Source: Oscillospiraceae bacterium (GTDB taxonomy: Bacteria; Bacillota; Clostridia; Oscillospirales; Oscillospiraceae). From it: a DNA stretch of 35,087 bases. Under the pieces are notes generated by a model. It was not told where the DNA came from, made no database searches, and saw only the letters and a list, made by a program, of their open reading frames with translations. Within the stretch, counting starts at the first letter, position 1; each line of letters opens with the position of its first letter. Positions 22,710 to 31,580 of the stretch are shown one piece after another. The DNA lies in contig JAFSZX010000022.1 in the NCBI GenBank assembly GCA_017458825.1, positions 1 through 35,087 on the forward strand, read 5' to 3'. A program made the position numbers and the translations under genes.

Positions 22710-24093
22710 GTTCGGCGTCAGCTACATTGCCCTGCTTGCGGCGGTGCTGGTGCTGATGAACTCCTATCCGCTCCTTGTTTCCCAAAATCTGGTGTTTCGT
22801 TCCAAGGAGAGCAGTATGTCCGCCAGCGTCAAACTGATCAGCGCGTCGCTGTCGGGTCTGGCGGAGCTGACGGAGGACAACGTGGCGCAGGCGCTGATCG
22901 ACCTGCGCCAAACCGGCGTGAGCCGCGTTCTGATCACCGATCCCGCCGGACAGATCCTCTACGACACGCGGGACAGTGACGGCGCCGGAGGCGAGTACGC
23001 CCTGGACACGGAGATCACGCAGGCGCTGGAGGGGAACGACGCGTTTTTTTGTCGCTATGACGCCGAGGCGTTCCACAGCCGTTTTGCGTCCCCTGTGGTA
23101 TATAGAAGCCGTATCATCGGCGCCGTCTATGCCTACGATTACGATACGGAGCAGGCACGGTTACTGCAAAGCCTGCAGAACAACCTGCTGGTCATCTCCG
23201 GCATTGTGGCGGCGCTGGCACTGGTGTTGAGTATCCTGCTCAGCCGCGTGCTGACGTGGCGGATCAGCGGCTTGCTCCAATCCATCCGTAAGGTGCGCCA
23301 AGGCTCCTATAACCACCGCGCCCGGGTAAGCGGTCACGACGAGATCTCCCAGATCGCCGCGGAATTCAACAGCCTGACCGACCGTTTGCAGACCACCGAG
23401 GCGGCGCGCCGCCGCTTTGTTTCTGACGCCAGCCACGAGCTGAAAACACCGCTGGCGGGCATCCGGTTGCTGGCGGACTCCATTTTGCAGACCGACGGCA
23501 TGGAGGCGGATACGGTGCGGGAATTCGTCAGTGACATCGGGCAGGAGGCGGAGCGATTGAGCCGTATCACCGAGGACCTGCTTCACCTGACGCGTCTGGA
23601 TAACGGCGCGATGGCAAGCCCCGGCCGCGTGGAGGTATCGCCGGTGCTGGCGCGGGTAGAACACATGCTGGGCGCCGTGGCGCGGGAAAAAGGCGTGGCG
23701 CTTTCCTGCCATGTTGACGGCACCGCCGCCGTCTACGCCACGGAGGATGAACTGCACCAGATCCTGTACAACATGATGGAAAACGGGGTAAAATACTCCC
23801 ATTCCGGCGGCTTTGTCCATACAGCTGTTCGCGTGGACGGCGACGACGTGGTCATCGACGTGGAGGATGACGGGATCGGGATCCCCGATGAGGATATGCC
23901 CCATATTTTTGACCGGTTTTACCGGGTGGATAAAATGCGCTCCCGACAGATCGGCGGTACCGGACTGGGTTTATCGATCGTCCATGATACCGTCAAGCGC
24001 AGAGGCGGCACGGTGGAGGCGCGTCACCGCGTCGGCGGGCAGGGTACCGTGTTTACGGTGCGTCTGCCGCTGTGTCAGGCGGAACAGCCATAA
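22669..24093 (+). CDS. Sensor histidine kinase, PhoR-like
   Basis: Membrane-bound kinase paired with the preceding regulator, about 474 aa. A first transmembrane segment (GVSYIALLAAVLVLMNSY) is followed by an extracytoplasmic sensor region of about 125 residues. A second segment (VISGIVAALALVLSILLS), a HAMP linker, the HisKA phosphorylation box SDASHELKTPLAG, and the ATPase domain come next. The ATPase domain has N box ILYNMMENGVKYS, G1 DVEDDGIGIPDED, F box IFDRFYRVD and G2 GGTGLGLSIV. The start is uncertain: TTG at 22669 overlaps the regulator gene by 41 bp; CTG at 22699, with AAGGGGAG before it, is an alternative. No ATG fits before the first membrane segment. It ends 57 bp before polA. Confidence 0.92.
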   Translation: MVIIFKGRIGLPFKFGVSYIALLAAVLVLMNSYPLLVSQNLVFRSKESSMSASVKLISASLSGLAELTEDNVAQALIDLRQTGVSRVLITDPAGQILYDTRDSDGAGGEYALDTEITQALEGNDAFFCRYDAEAFHSRFASPVVYRSRIIGAVYAYDYDTEQARLLQSLQNNLLVISGIVAALALVLSILLSRVLTWRISGLLQSIRKVRQGSYNHRARVSGHDEISQIAAEFNSLTDRLQTTEAARRRFVSDASHELKTPLAGIRLLADSILQTDGMEADTVREFVSDIGQEAERLSRITEDLLHLTRLDNGAMASPGRVEVSPVLARVEHMLGAVAREKGVALSCHVDGTAAVYATEDELHQILYNMMENGVKYSHSGGFVHTAVRVDGDDVVIDVEDDGIGIPDEDMPHIFDRFYRVDKMRSRQIGGTGLGLSIVHDTVKRRGGTVEARHRVGGQGTVFTVRLPLCQAEQP

Positions 24094-24150
24094 GAAAACG
24101 AGCTCCCGCGCGGGGAGAGAAACGAGAACGGATGGCAGGAGGAAACGACC

Positions 24151-26799
24151 TTGAAACTGATGGTGATAGACGGCAACAGCATCATCAACCGCTCCTTTTA
24201 CGGCATTCGGCCGCTGACCACCAGAGAGGGGCTGTACACCCACGCGGTGTACGGCTTTGTGACCACGCTGCAGCGACTGATCGACGAGGAAAAGCCGGAA
24301 GCACTGTGCGTGACGTTTGACCGGCGGGAGCCAACATTCCGGCATCTGGCGGATGAAAACTACAAAGCCACCCGCCACGCCATGCCGGAGGAACTGGCGA
24401 TGCAGATGCCGGTTTTGAAACAGGTGCTGGACGCGATGGATATCCCACGGTACGAGCTTGCCGGATACGAGGCGGACGATCTGATCGGCACCATCTCCCG
24501 CCGCTGTGAGGCGGAGGGCTGGGACTGCGTGGTGGTGACCGGCGATAAGGACAGCTTACAGCTTATTACCGACCGTACCACCGTAAAACTGGTGTCCACC
24601 CGAATGGGGCAGACCACCACACGTGACATGACGCCGGAGACCTTCCGCGAGGCGTACGGGTTTGCGCCGATCCACATGATCGACTTGAAGGCGCTCATGG
24701 GCGACAGCTCCGATAACATTTCCGGCGTTGCGGGGATCGGGGAGAAAACCGCCATGGCACTGATCGGGCGGTACGGTTCCATCGACGCTATCTATGACGC
24801 GATGCCGGCGGTGGAGGCAAAGCCCGCCGTAGTCGGCAAACTGGCGGAGGGCGAGGAGAGCGCCCGCCACTCCAAATGGCTTGCCACCATTGTCACCGAC
24901 GCGCCGCTTTCCTTTGTGCCGCAGGAGAATTTGCGCCGCCCCTTCAAACCGGAGCTATATGACGTTTTCCTGCGTCTGGAGTTTAAAAAGCTCATTGACA
25001 AGTACCATCTTACCCCCCGACAGACGCCGGCGCAGCAGCGCACGGAGTGTGATGTGACGGTGGAAACCGTAGAGGATCCGACGCGTCTGGAGGAGCTTTT
25101 GGCACTGTGGCGCGGCGCGGATAGCGTGACCGTCTACGCACCGGGCGATCTTACCGCGCTGGCGGTGGAGTGCCAAACAGGGGAGCACAGCTCCCTGACG
25201 GTGAATTTGCTGGACAGCCGCTATCAGGGTGACTGGGAGGCAATGCTCTCGGCGCTGTTTTCCGCTGATATCGCCAAAACGTCCCACAACGTGAAGGATC
25301 TCACCGGCGCGCTTTTATCCCGCGGGATCGAGCCGGAGGGCTTCACCTTTGATACGGCGCTTGCCGGATATCTGCTGGACGCCACCGCCGGAAACTACGG
25401 CGTGGACAGGCTGTTTTTGACCTACTATAACGAAGAGCTGATGCAGCCGCTCCATCTGGAAGAGGGCGCCTTTTCGCCGCTGGGCGATACCGTTATGGCG
25501 GAGGCGGCGCTGGACAGTTGGTGCAGCGGCGTGTCGGCACTGCGGGAGTATCAGGAACCGAAATTGAAGGAACAGAAACTTTGGACACTCTTTTCGGAAG
25601 TGGAACTGCCGCTGTGCCGTGTGCTGGCGGAGATGGAACGCTCCGGCATGAAGTGCGACGGCAAACGGCTCTATGAATTTTCCCAATGGCTGCAAGGGGA
25701 GATCGACACGCTGGAGCAGGAGATCTATCGGCAAGCGGGCGGCACGTTCAATATCCAGTCGCCCAAACAGCTGGGCAAAGTGCTCTTTGAAGATCTTCAG
25801 CTTCCCCACGGGAAAAAGACGAAAACCGGCTGGTCCACCGGCGCCGAGGTGCTGGAAAACCTGCGGTACGTATCGCCGGTCGTGGATCAGATCCTTACCT
25901 ACCGGCAGTATACCAAGCTCAAATCCACCTATGCCGACGGGTTGCTCAAAGCCATCGGGGAGGACGGCAGGGTGCATACCAGTTTCCAGATGACCGCCAC
26001 TGCCACCGGCCGGCTCAGCTCCACGGAGCCGAACCTGCAGAATATCCCCACCCGAACCGAGCTGGGCAGTCAGATCCGGCGCCTTTTCACAGCGGAGGAC
26101 GGCTGTGTACTGGTGGACGCGGACTATTCCCAGATCGAACTGCGGCTCCTGGCGCACATGGCGAACGACGAGGCGATGTGTCAGGCGTTCCGCTCCGGCG
26201 GCGATTTCCATACCGCTACCGCCGCAAGCGTCTTTCACCTGCCGCCGCAACAGGTGACGGGCGAACTGCGCCGCCGCGCCAAGGCGGTGAATTTCGGCAT
26301 CGTGTACGGCATCTCCGCTTTTTCCCTCAGCCGCGACATCGGCGTAACGGTGGCGGAGGCAAAGGAGTATATGGACCGGTATTTTGAAACGTATCGGGGC
26401 GTGCGGCAATATATGACCGACGTGGTGGAACAGGCGGGAGAGCGCGGCTATGTGGAAACGCTGTGGCACCGCCGTCGGGCACTGCCGGAGCTGAAATCAT
26501 CGAATTTCAATCTCCGCTCCTTCGGTGAGCGCGTGGCGCTCAATATGCCCGTTCAAGGCACCGCCGCCGACATTATGAAACTCGCCATGGTGCGGGTATG
26601 GCGCCGCCTGCGTGGGGAGGGACTGAAGGCACGGCTCATCATGCAGGTGCATGACGAGCTGATCGTAGAGTGTCCGGAGAGTGAACAAGAAGCGGTACAA
26701 ACGCTGCTGCGTCAGGAAATGGAGCAGGTGGCGTCGTTGAAAGTGCCGCTGATCGCCGAGGCACACGCGGGGAAGAACTGGCTGGAGGCAAAAGAATGA
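24151..26799 (+). CDS. polA: DNA polymerase I
   Basis: Repairs DNA and replaces Okazaki primers; 882 aa. The N-terminal 5'-nuclease domain (about 1-290) begins with VIDGNSIINRSFYGI and has YEADDLIGTI and GDSSDNISGVAGIGEKTA. The middle 3'-5' exonuclease-like domain (about 295-480) lacks the Asp-x-Glu motif of active proofreaders, as in many Firmicutes. The polymerase domain is intact: motif A VDADYSQIELR near 655, motif B RRRAKAVNFGIVYG near 707-720, motif C QVHDE near 832-836. The start codon is TTG at 24151, with AGGAGG 8 bp upstream. It overlaps rimI by 4 bp (ATGA). It opens a long overlapping gene run through rimI and tsaD into the cobalamin genes. Confidence 0.98.
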   Translation: MKLMVIDGNSIINRSFYGIRPLTTREGLYTHAVYGFVTTLQRLIDEEKPEALCVTFDRREPTFRHLADENYKATRHAMPEELAMQMPVLKQVLDAMDIPRYELAGYEADDLIGTISRRCEAEGWDCVVVTGDKDSLQLITDRTTVKLVSTRMGQTTTRDMTPETFREAYGFAPIHMIDLKALMGDSSDNISGVAGIGEKTAMALIGRYGSIDAIYDAMPAVEAKPAVVGKLAEGEESARHSKWLATIVTDAPLSFVPQENLRRPFKPELYDVFLRLEFKKLIDKYHLTPRQTPAQQRTECDVTVETVEDPTRLEELLALWRGADSVTVYAPGDLTALAVECQTGEHSSLTVNLLDSRYQGDWEAMLSALFSADIAKTSHNVKDLTGALLSRGIEPEGFTFDTALAGYLLDATAGNYGVDRLFLTYYNEELMQPLHLEEGAFSPLGDTVMAEAALDSWCSGVSALREYQEPKLKEQKLWTLFSEVELPLCRVLAEMERSGMKCDGKRLYEFSQWLQGEIDTLEQEIYRQAGGTFNIQSPKQLGKVLFEDLQLPHGKKTKTGWSTGAEVLENLRYVSPVVDQILTYRQYTKLKSTYADGLLKAIGEDGRVHTSFQMTATATGRLSSTEPNLQNIPTRTELGSQIRRLFTAEDGCVLVDADYSQIELRLLAHMANDEAMCQAFRSGGDFHTATAASVFHLPPQQVTGELRRRAKAVNFGIVYGISAFSLSRDIGVTVAEAKEYMDRYFETYRGVRQYMTDVVEQAGERGYVETLWHRRRALPELKSSNFNLRSFGERVALNMPVQGTAADIMKLAMVRVWRRLRGEGLKARLIMQVHDELIVECPESEQEAVQTLLRQEMEQVASLKVPLIAEAHAGKNWLEAKE

Positions 26800-27272
26800 C
26801 AGAGAGGAAAACGATCCGTATCGTTCCCATGGGTCGGGAGCATCTGGACGCGCTGGCGTCGCTGGAGCAAATCTGCTTTTCCCGCCCCTGGTCGCGGAAG
26901 ATGCTGGAGGAGGAGCTGGAGAACCAGTGCGCGGCATTTCTCGTAGCGCAGGAGGCGGATAGCGACTCGGTGCTGGGCTACGCGGGATTGCTGGTGGTAG
27001 CGGACGAGGGCTATATCACCAACGTTGCGGTACAGCCGGCGTGCCGCCGTCGGGGCATTGCCACACAGCTCCTTCAGGTGTTTGACCGGTTTGCCAGAGG
27101 GCACCGTCTGGCGTTTTTGACACTGGAGGTGCGGCCGTCCAACACGGCGGCGATCGCGCTATATAACACATTCGGGTTTGAAGAGGCGGGGCGGCGGAAA
27201 AACTATTACGACCTGCCCCGCGAGGACGCGCTGATCCTCACCAAAACCTATACGTATGAGGAGGAAGCATGA
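26796..27272 (+). CDS. rimI: Ribosomal protein S18 alanine N-acetyltransferase
   Basis: GNAT acetyltransferase of 158 aa that acetylates the N terminus of a ribosomal protein (S18 in E. coli). Acetyl-CoA-binding motif A is visible as ITNVAVQPACRRRGIATQLL (R/QxxGxG/A type), and the C-terminal half has LEVRPSNTAAIALYNTFGF, a RimI hallmark, followed by KNYYD. It overlaps polA at ATGA and tsaD at ATGA. rimI next to tsaD is a common order (often tsaB-rimI-tsaD); tsaB is not here. Confidence 0.93.
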   Translation: MTERKTIRIVPMGREHLDALASLEQICFSRPWSRKMLEEELENQCAAFLVAQEADSDSVLGYAGLLVVADEGYITNVAVQPACRRRGIATQLLQVFDRFARGHRLAFLTLEVRPSNTAAIALYNTFGFEEAGRRKNYYDLPREDALILTKTYTYEEEA

Positions 27273-28291
27273 ACATTCTCGCCTTTGAATCCTCCTGTGA
27301 TGAAACGGCGGTGGCGCTGGTGCGGGACGGGCGTACTGTACTGTATGACGCCGTCTTATCCCAGGCGGATATGCATGCCATCTACGGCGGCGTGGTGCCG
27401 GAGATCGCCTCCCGTAAGCACGTGGAAGCCATTGCCGCGCTGACAGATCAGGCGCTTTGCGGCGCCGGACTCACCAAAAAGGACGTGGACGCCGTGGCGG
27501 TGACATACGCGCCGGGGCTGATCGGCGCGGTGCTGGTGGGCGTCAGCTTTGCCAAATCCGTGGCGTACGCCCTGGGCGTTCCCCTGATTCCGGTACATCA
27601 TATTCGAGGTCATATTGCCGCCAACTATCTGGCGTTTCCCGCGCTGGAGCCGCCGTTTCTGTCGCTCGCCATCTCCGGCGGCAATACGCTGATCGTAGAC
27701 GTGCGGGATTATACCGATATGGAGATCTTGGGCAGTACGCGGGACGACGCCGCCGGAGAGTGCTTTGACAAGGCGGCGCGTGTGCTGGGACTGCCGTATC
27801 CCGGCGGCAAACCGATGGACGAGCTGGCACAGCAGTCGTCGGGCGGCGTATACGATCTGCCCCGTGCGCATATCGACGGCGCGGAGCTGGACATGAGCTT
27901 TTCAGGGCTCAAAACAGCGGTGGTGAATCTGGTGCATCGCGCCGAGCAGCGTGGCGAAACGCTGGATCGGGCGGCGCTGGCGCGGGATTTCACCCGCGCC
28001 GTGAGCGACGAGCTGGTACCCCGCGTTATGGAGGCGTTGCGCCGCACCGGGCGCAATAAGCTGGTGGCGGCAGGCGGCGTGGCGGCGAACTCTTTTATCC
28101 GCGCCGATCTGGAAGCGGCGTGCCGCGCCGCGGGGGTGGAGCTGTATCTGCCGCCTCTGCGCTGGTGCGGGGACAACGGCGCCATGATCGGCGCCCAGGG
28201 GTACTATGAGTATCTGGCAGGTCATACCGCCGGACTGGATCTGAACGCCTACGCCACCATGGATCTATCCGGGAAAGAGAGCGTTGAGTGA
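27269..28291 (+). CDS. tsaD: tRNA N6-adenosine threonylcarbamoyltransferase TsaD
   Basis: Transfers threonylcarbamoyl to A37 of tRNAs that read ANN codons, together with TsaB and TsaE; 340 aa. The ASKHA ATPase fold is visible: AFESSCDETAVALV at the N terminus, then GGVVPEIASRKHVEAI, YAPGLIGAVLVGVSFAKS, and the metal site VHHIRGH with its two His residues. Further on are LAISGGNT, GECFDKAARVLGL, and MSFSGLKTAV, with AGGVAANSFIR and CGDNGAMIG near the C terminus. It overlaps rimI by 4 bp and shares one base with cobT (TGATG). All functional residues appear intact. Confidence 0.97.
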   Translation: MNILAFESSCDETAVALVRDGRTVLYDAVLSQADMHAIYGGVVPEIASRKHVEAIAALTDQALCGAGLTKKDVDAVAVTYAPGLIGAVLVGVSFAKSVAYALGVPLIPVHHIRGHIAANYLAFPALEPPFLSLAISGGNTLIVDVRDYTDMEILGSTRDDAAGECFDKAARVLGLPYPGGKPMDELAQQSSGGVYDLPRAHIDGAELDMSFSGLKTAVVNLVHRAEQRGETLDRAALARDFTRAVSDELVPRVMEALRRTGRNKLVAAGGVAANSFIRADLEAACRAAGVELYLPPLRWCGDNGAMIGAQGYYEYLAGHTAGLDLNAYATMDLSGKESVE

Positions 28292-29379
28292 TGAACGAGC
28301 GTGAATTGCGTGACTATATCGCCGTGCTGTCGCCGCCCGACCGTCGCGTCATGGACGACGCCCGGGCGCGGCAGGCGCGGCTTGCCAAGCCGCCGGGAAG
28401 CTTGGGCGCGCTGGAGGACTATGCCGTTGCCGTTGCCGGTATCACGGGGCAGGTCTGCCCGACGCTGTCCCAATGCGGTGTGGCGGTCTTTGCCGCCGAT
28501 AACGGCGTGGTCGCCGAGGGCGTCAGCGTGACGCCGGTGAGCGTTACGTGGCGTCAGTGTGTCAACATGGCGCGCCATAAAACCGGCATGTCCGCGCTGG
28601 CGCATCGGTTCGGTGACAGCGTGACGGTGTACGACGTGGGGGTAGAACGCCCTCTGCCGCCTCCGGCGGTCGATGTGAGAATCCGTGCCGGAACGGGCAA
28701 TATCGCCGTAGAGCCGGCGATGACGCGCTCACAGGCGGTGGACGCGATAGCCGCGGGGATCCGCGCCGCGCGTCGGGCAAAAGAGGAGGGCTTGCAGGCA
28801 CTGGGTATCGGTGAAATGGGCATCGGCAATACCACCACCGCCGCGGCGGTCTTATCAGCACTGACCGGCTTGCCGCCGGAGGCGGTAACAGGGCGTGGCG
28901 GCGGGTTGACCGACGCGGGTCTGGCGCGCAAAAAGCAGGTGATCGCCGGCGCGCTGGCACGCCATCAAGTGAAGCCGGACGATGTGCTGGACGTGTTGCA
29001 CAAGGTAGGCGGACTGGATATCGCCGCCATGTGCGGCGCGTTTCTGGGGTGCTGTGAACAGCGCCTTTGCGCGGTGGCGGACGGATTCATCAGCGTGGTG
29101 GCGGCGCTGTGCGCGGCGCGGCTTTGCCCCGTGGTATCGGACTATCTCTTTTTATCCCACGTTTCCCGCGAGATCGGTTATCGCGCGGCGGCGCAGGCGC
29201 TGGGAAAGGAGCCGTGCCTGGCGCTGGGAATGCGTCTGGGCGAGGGGAGCGGATGCGTGCTGATGTTCCGCGTGCTGGAGGCGGCGTGCGCCGCCATGAG
29301 CGATATGGCGACCTTTGAGGAGGCGGCGATCGACGACGGATATCTGGCGCCGATAAGAAACGGTCAGGTGGGACGATGA
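28291..29379 (+). CDS. cobT: Nicotinate-nucleotide--dimethylbenzimidazole phosphoribosyltransferase
   Basis: Makes alpha-ribazole phosphate from nicotinate mononucleotide and a lower-ligand base, for the nucleotide loop of cobalamin; 362 aa. Signature blocks are LAKPPGSLGALEDYA near the N terminus, FAADNGVVAEGVS, IGEMGIGNTTTAAAVL, GRGGGLTDAGLARK and, near the C terminus, GMRLGEGSGCVLMF with the catalytic Glu. The ATG at 28291 shares its first base with the tsaD stop; the GTG at 28288 is less likely. It starts the cob block inside the polA-rimI-tsaD transcript. No cobalamin riboswitch is seen upstream, so control by B12 is not evident. Confidence 0.96.
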   Translation: MNERELRDYIAVLSPPDRRVMDDARARQARLAKPPGSLGALEDYAVAVAGITGQVCPTLSQCGVAVFAADNGVVAEGVSVTPVSVTWRQCVNMARHKTGMSALAHRFGDSVTVYDVGVERPLPPPAVDVRIRAGTGNIAVEPAMTRSQAVDAIAAGIRAARRAKEEGLQALGIGEMGIGNTTTAAAVLSALTGLPPEAVTGRGGGLTDAGLARKKQVIAGALARHQVKPDDVLDVLHKVGGLDIAAMCGAFLGCCEQRLCAVADGFISVVAALCAARLCPVVSDYLFLSHVSREIGYRAAAQALGKEPCLALGMRLGEGSGCVLMFRVLEAACAAMSDMATFEEAAIDDGYLAPIRNGQVGR

Positions 29380-29900
29380 GGATCTTACTGATCGGCGGCA
29401 GTAAAAGCGGCAAAAGCCGTCTTGCTCAGGAGCTGTGTCTCCGGCTGGACGGCACGCGGTACTACTGGGCCACCATGGAACCGGCGGACGGGGAGGATCG
29501 GGCGCGGATCGCCCGACACAGAGAAGAGCGCGCCGGCTGTGGGTTTATCACCATCGAGCAGGGGCGACATCTCGCCGCCCGAACAGTGCCGCCGGACGCG
29601 GCGGTGCTGTTTGACAGCGTGACAGCTCTTTTGAGCAACGAAATGTTCTCCTCCGGCGGCATTGACCAAAGCGCCGGAGAACGAGCCGGGAAAGAATTGC
29701 TGGAGATAAGCCGCCGGTGCCGCCATTTCGTGTGCGTGTGCGACGATCTCTGGCGCGACGGCATGGATTATGACGACGCCACCCGGTATTATTGCCGCGC
29801 GCTGGCGCAGATCTGCCGCCGGTGCGCCGAGGAATTTGACACGGTATGTGAAGTAACGGGCGGACTTGTCCGGTGCTGGAAGGGGGCGTTGCCCGAATGA
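29376..29900 (+). CDS. cobU: Adenosylcobinamide kinase / phosphate guanylyltransferase (CobU), C-terminal motifs degenerate
   Basis: CobU phosphorylates adenosylcobinamide and adds GMP to give AdoCbi-GDP; 174 aa. The P-loop IGGSKSGKSR (residues 5-14) is intact. The segment RIARHREERAGCGFITIEQ holds the His that is guanylylated in the family. The block VLFDSVTALLSNEMF is also typical. In contrast, the usual xxNExGxGIVP block near the C terminus reads CVCDDLWRDGMDYDDATR here and is not recognisable. A second, shorter CobU-like gene three positions further in the operon has a good version of that block. Overlaps cobT by 4 bp and cobS by 4 bp. Probably active as the kinase/guanylyltransferase, possibly with help from the small paralogue. 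Confidence 0.9.
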   Translation: MRILLIGGSKSGKSRLAQELCLRLDGTRYYWATMEPADGEDRARIARHREERAGCGFITIEQGRHLAARTVPPDAAVLFDSVTALLSNEMFSSGGIDQSAGERAGKELLEISRRCRHFVCVCDDLWRDGMDYDDATRYYCRALAQICRRCAEEFDTVCEVTGGLVRCWKGALPE

Positions 29901-30628
29901 ATGCGATCACAGGCTTTTTCATGGCTTGGGGGATGTTTTTGGCGGTGCCGTGTCCGTGTAAACGCTGGGACGAATCGGCTCGTCCCTATATGCTGGCGTC
30001 ATTGCCGCTCATCGGCTGTATGACAGGCGCCCTCTGGTGGGCGGCGGGGGCATGGCTTCGCCCGCTGTTGCCTAATGCCGTGGCGGCGCTGTTGATGGCG
30101 GTGTTGCCCTGGCTGGTGACAGGTTTTATCCATCTGGACGGCTATATGGACGTGTGTGACGCGGTACTTTCCCGTCGCGACCTTGCCAGGCGGCGGCAGA
30201 TTCTGAAAGACCCCCACTGCGGCGCCTTTGGCGTTGTGGCGATGGTACTGCTGGCGCTGGCGCAATGGAGCTTCTTTTTCGGCGCCGGAATAGAGTCATA
30301 TCTGCCCCTTTTGGCACTGCCGGTGGCAAGCCGCGCCTGCGCGGCGCTGGCGGTGCGTCATCTGCGTCCCATGGAGGGCAGTCAGTATGAAAACATGGCT
30401 GTAAAGGGTGTGTGCTTTACAGCGCTTCCGGCGATCCTGCTCGCCGTATCGGTGGTTGCGCCGCTTCTTTTCTGGCACAGCGCTGCGCCGCTGGCGGCGG
30501 CGGCGGTCTACGCCTTGTGCCTTTTCTACGGCTATCGGCAGTTGGATGGCATGAGCGGCGACGTTTCCGGCTTTGCCCTGACGCTGGGTGAGTTGGCAGG
30601 TGTGGCGGTCTTGTGTCTTGTGGGGTGA
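29897..30628 (+). CDS. cobS: Adenosylcobinamide-GDP ribazoletransferase (cobalamin synthase)
   Basis: Integral membrane enzyme that joins AdoCbi-GDP with alpha-ribazole (phosphate) to form adenosylcobalamin (phosphate); 243 aa. About six to seven hydrophobic segments are seen. Family motifs are FIHLDGYMDVCDAVLSR with the acidic metal site, RRQILKDPHCGAFGV, and MSGDVSGFALTLGEL close to the C terminus. The ATG at 29897 overlaps the cobU stop (ATGA) and has GGAAGGGGG 10 bp upstream; the frame opens a few codons earlier without support. Confidence 0.95.
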   Translation: MNAITGFFMAWGMFLAVPCPCKRWDESARPYMLASLPLIGCMTGALWWAAGAWLRPLLPNAVAALLMAVLPWLVTGFIHLDGYMDVCDAVLSRRDLARRRQILKDPHCGAFGVVAMVLLALAQWSFFFGAGIESYLPLLALPVASRACAALAVRHLRPMEGSQYENMAVKGVCFTALPAILLAVSVVAPLLFWHSAAPLAAAAVYALCLFYGYRQLDGMSGDVSGFALTLGELAGVAVLCLVG

Positions 30629-30632
30629 AAAA

Positions 30633-30968
30633 ATGATATTGATCATCGGCGGCGCATGGCAGGGAAAACTGTCGTGGGCAATAAAGGAATACGGCTTACA
30701 GCCGGAGGAAATCTGGGATCTGGAGCAGGGGTATCGCGCCGGATACCGCTGTTATACCCATCTGGAGGCGCTGACCCGTCGAGGCGAGACGGCGCCGTTT
30801 TCGCAGGACGCCATCGTCATTGCCCGGGAGATCGGCAGCGGTGTGGTGCCGCTGGACGCCGCGGACCGGCTCTGGCGTGAGCGCCACGGCGCGCTGGTAC
30901 AGAGTCTGGCGGCACAGGCACAGCGGGTGGTACGGGTGGTTTGCGGCCTGCCGGAGGAGCTGAAATGA
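30633..30968 (+). CDS. Short CobU-like protein (111 aa)
   Basis: A reduced member of the CobU family. The N terminus MILIIGGAWQGKLSW looks like a CobU P-loop, but Leu13 replaces the usual Ser/Thr after the lysine. The rest, VIAREIGSGVVPLDAADRLW then LAAQAQRVVRVVCGLPEEL, matches the C-terminal block of full-length CobU very well. The middle region with the guanylylated His is missing. It may have lost independent kinase activity and form a complex with the full-length CobU encoded two genes upstream, or serve as a GTP/cobinamide-binding subunit. It lies 4 bp after cobS and overlaps the phosphatase gene by 4 bp (ATGA), so it is part of the same translation-coupled set. Confidence 0.8.
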   Translation: MILIIGGAWQGKLSWAIKEYGLQPEEIWDLEQGYRAGYRCYTHLEALTRRGETAPFSQDAIVIAREIGSGVVPLDAADRLWRERHGALVQSLAAQAQRVVRVVCGLPEELK

Positions 30969-31546
30969 ACCTGACGTTACTGCGCCACGGCGTTACCGAG
31001 GGCAATCTCCGGCGGCTTTACTACGGAAAGACCGACCTTCCCCTTTGCCGGGAGGGCGAGGAGGGTTTGCGCCTGTTGGCACAGCGCGGAAACTACCCCA
31101 CCGCACCACGGTATTATGTGAGCGGCTTGCGCCGCACGGTGGAAACGCTGAAGATCCTCTATGGCAACGTGCCGTATGAAACACTGTCCGACCTGCGGGA
31201 GATCGACTGCGGCGACTGGGAGATGAAACACTACGAGGAGCTGAAGGATGACCCGGCGTATCTCCGCTGGTGTGAGGATACGGCGCATACGCCCTGTCCC
31301 GGCGGCGAGAGCTTTCAGGCGGTGCAAAAACGGGCGCTTGCCGCCCTTACGCCGCTTCTGGGGCAGGATGAAGACGCGGTATGTATCACCCACGGCGGTG
31401 TGATCGCCCTACTGTTACAGGCGTGGTTCCCTGTGGAGGAGAACGAGAATTACCGCCGCGTGCCGATGCCGGGCACCGGATATCAGATCCGGATAGAGGG
31501 GGGCATACCCGTATCGTATTGCGCCGTTCCGCCGGAGGAAATATAG
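30965..31546 (+). CDS. cobC: Histidine phosphatase, probable alpha-ribazole phosphatase
   Basis: Member of the histidine phosphatase (phosphoglycerate-mutase-like) family, 193 aa. The catalytic motif LLRHGVTEGN is at residues 4-13, with conserved YVSGLRRTVET, the acidic block REIDCGDWE and CITHGGVI with the second His. In this place, after cobT-cobU-cobS, it most likely removes phosphate from alpha-ribazole phosphate or cobalamin phosphate (CobC). Related enzymes act on other phosphates, so the role depends on context. It is the last gene of the run; no clear terminator follows before the next promoter at 31581. Confidence 0.88.
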   Translation: MNLTLLRHGVTEGNLRRLYYGKTDLPLCREGEEGLRLLAQRGNYPTAPRYYVSGLRRTVETLKILYGNVPYETLSDLREIDCGDWEMKHYEELKDDPAYLRWCEDTAHTPCPGGESFQAVQKRALAALTPLLGQDEDAVCITHGGVIALLLQAWFPVEENENYRRVPMPGTGYQIRIEGGIPVSYCAVPPEEI

Positions 31547-31580
31547 GCGCGTCGTGACACGGTTTTTTGCCGCCGATCCA

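Noticed and set aside
25030-25590. Loss of proofreading motifs in DNA polymerase I as a novelty
   Set aside because: Degenerate 3'-5' exonuclease domains are usual in Firmicute PolA.
27596-27614. TsaD metal motif HHIRGH lacking the Glu found in E. coli (HxExH)
   Set aside because: Firmicute TsaD proteins vary at this middle position while the two His ligands are kept, so it is not evidence of inactivation.
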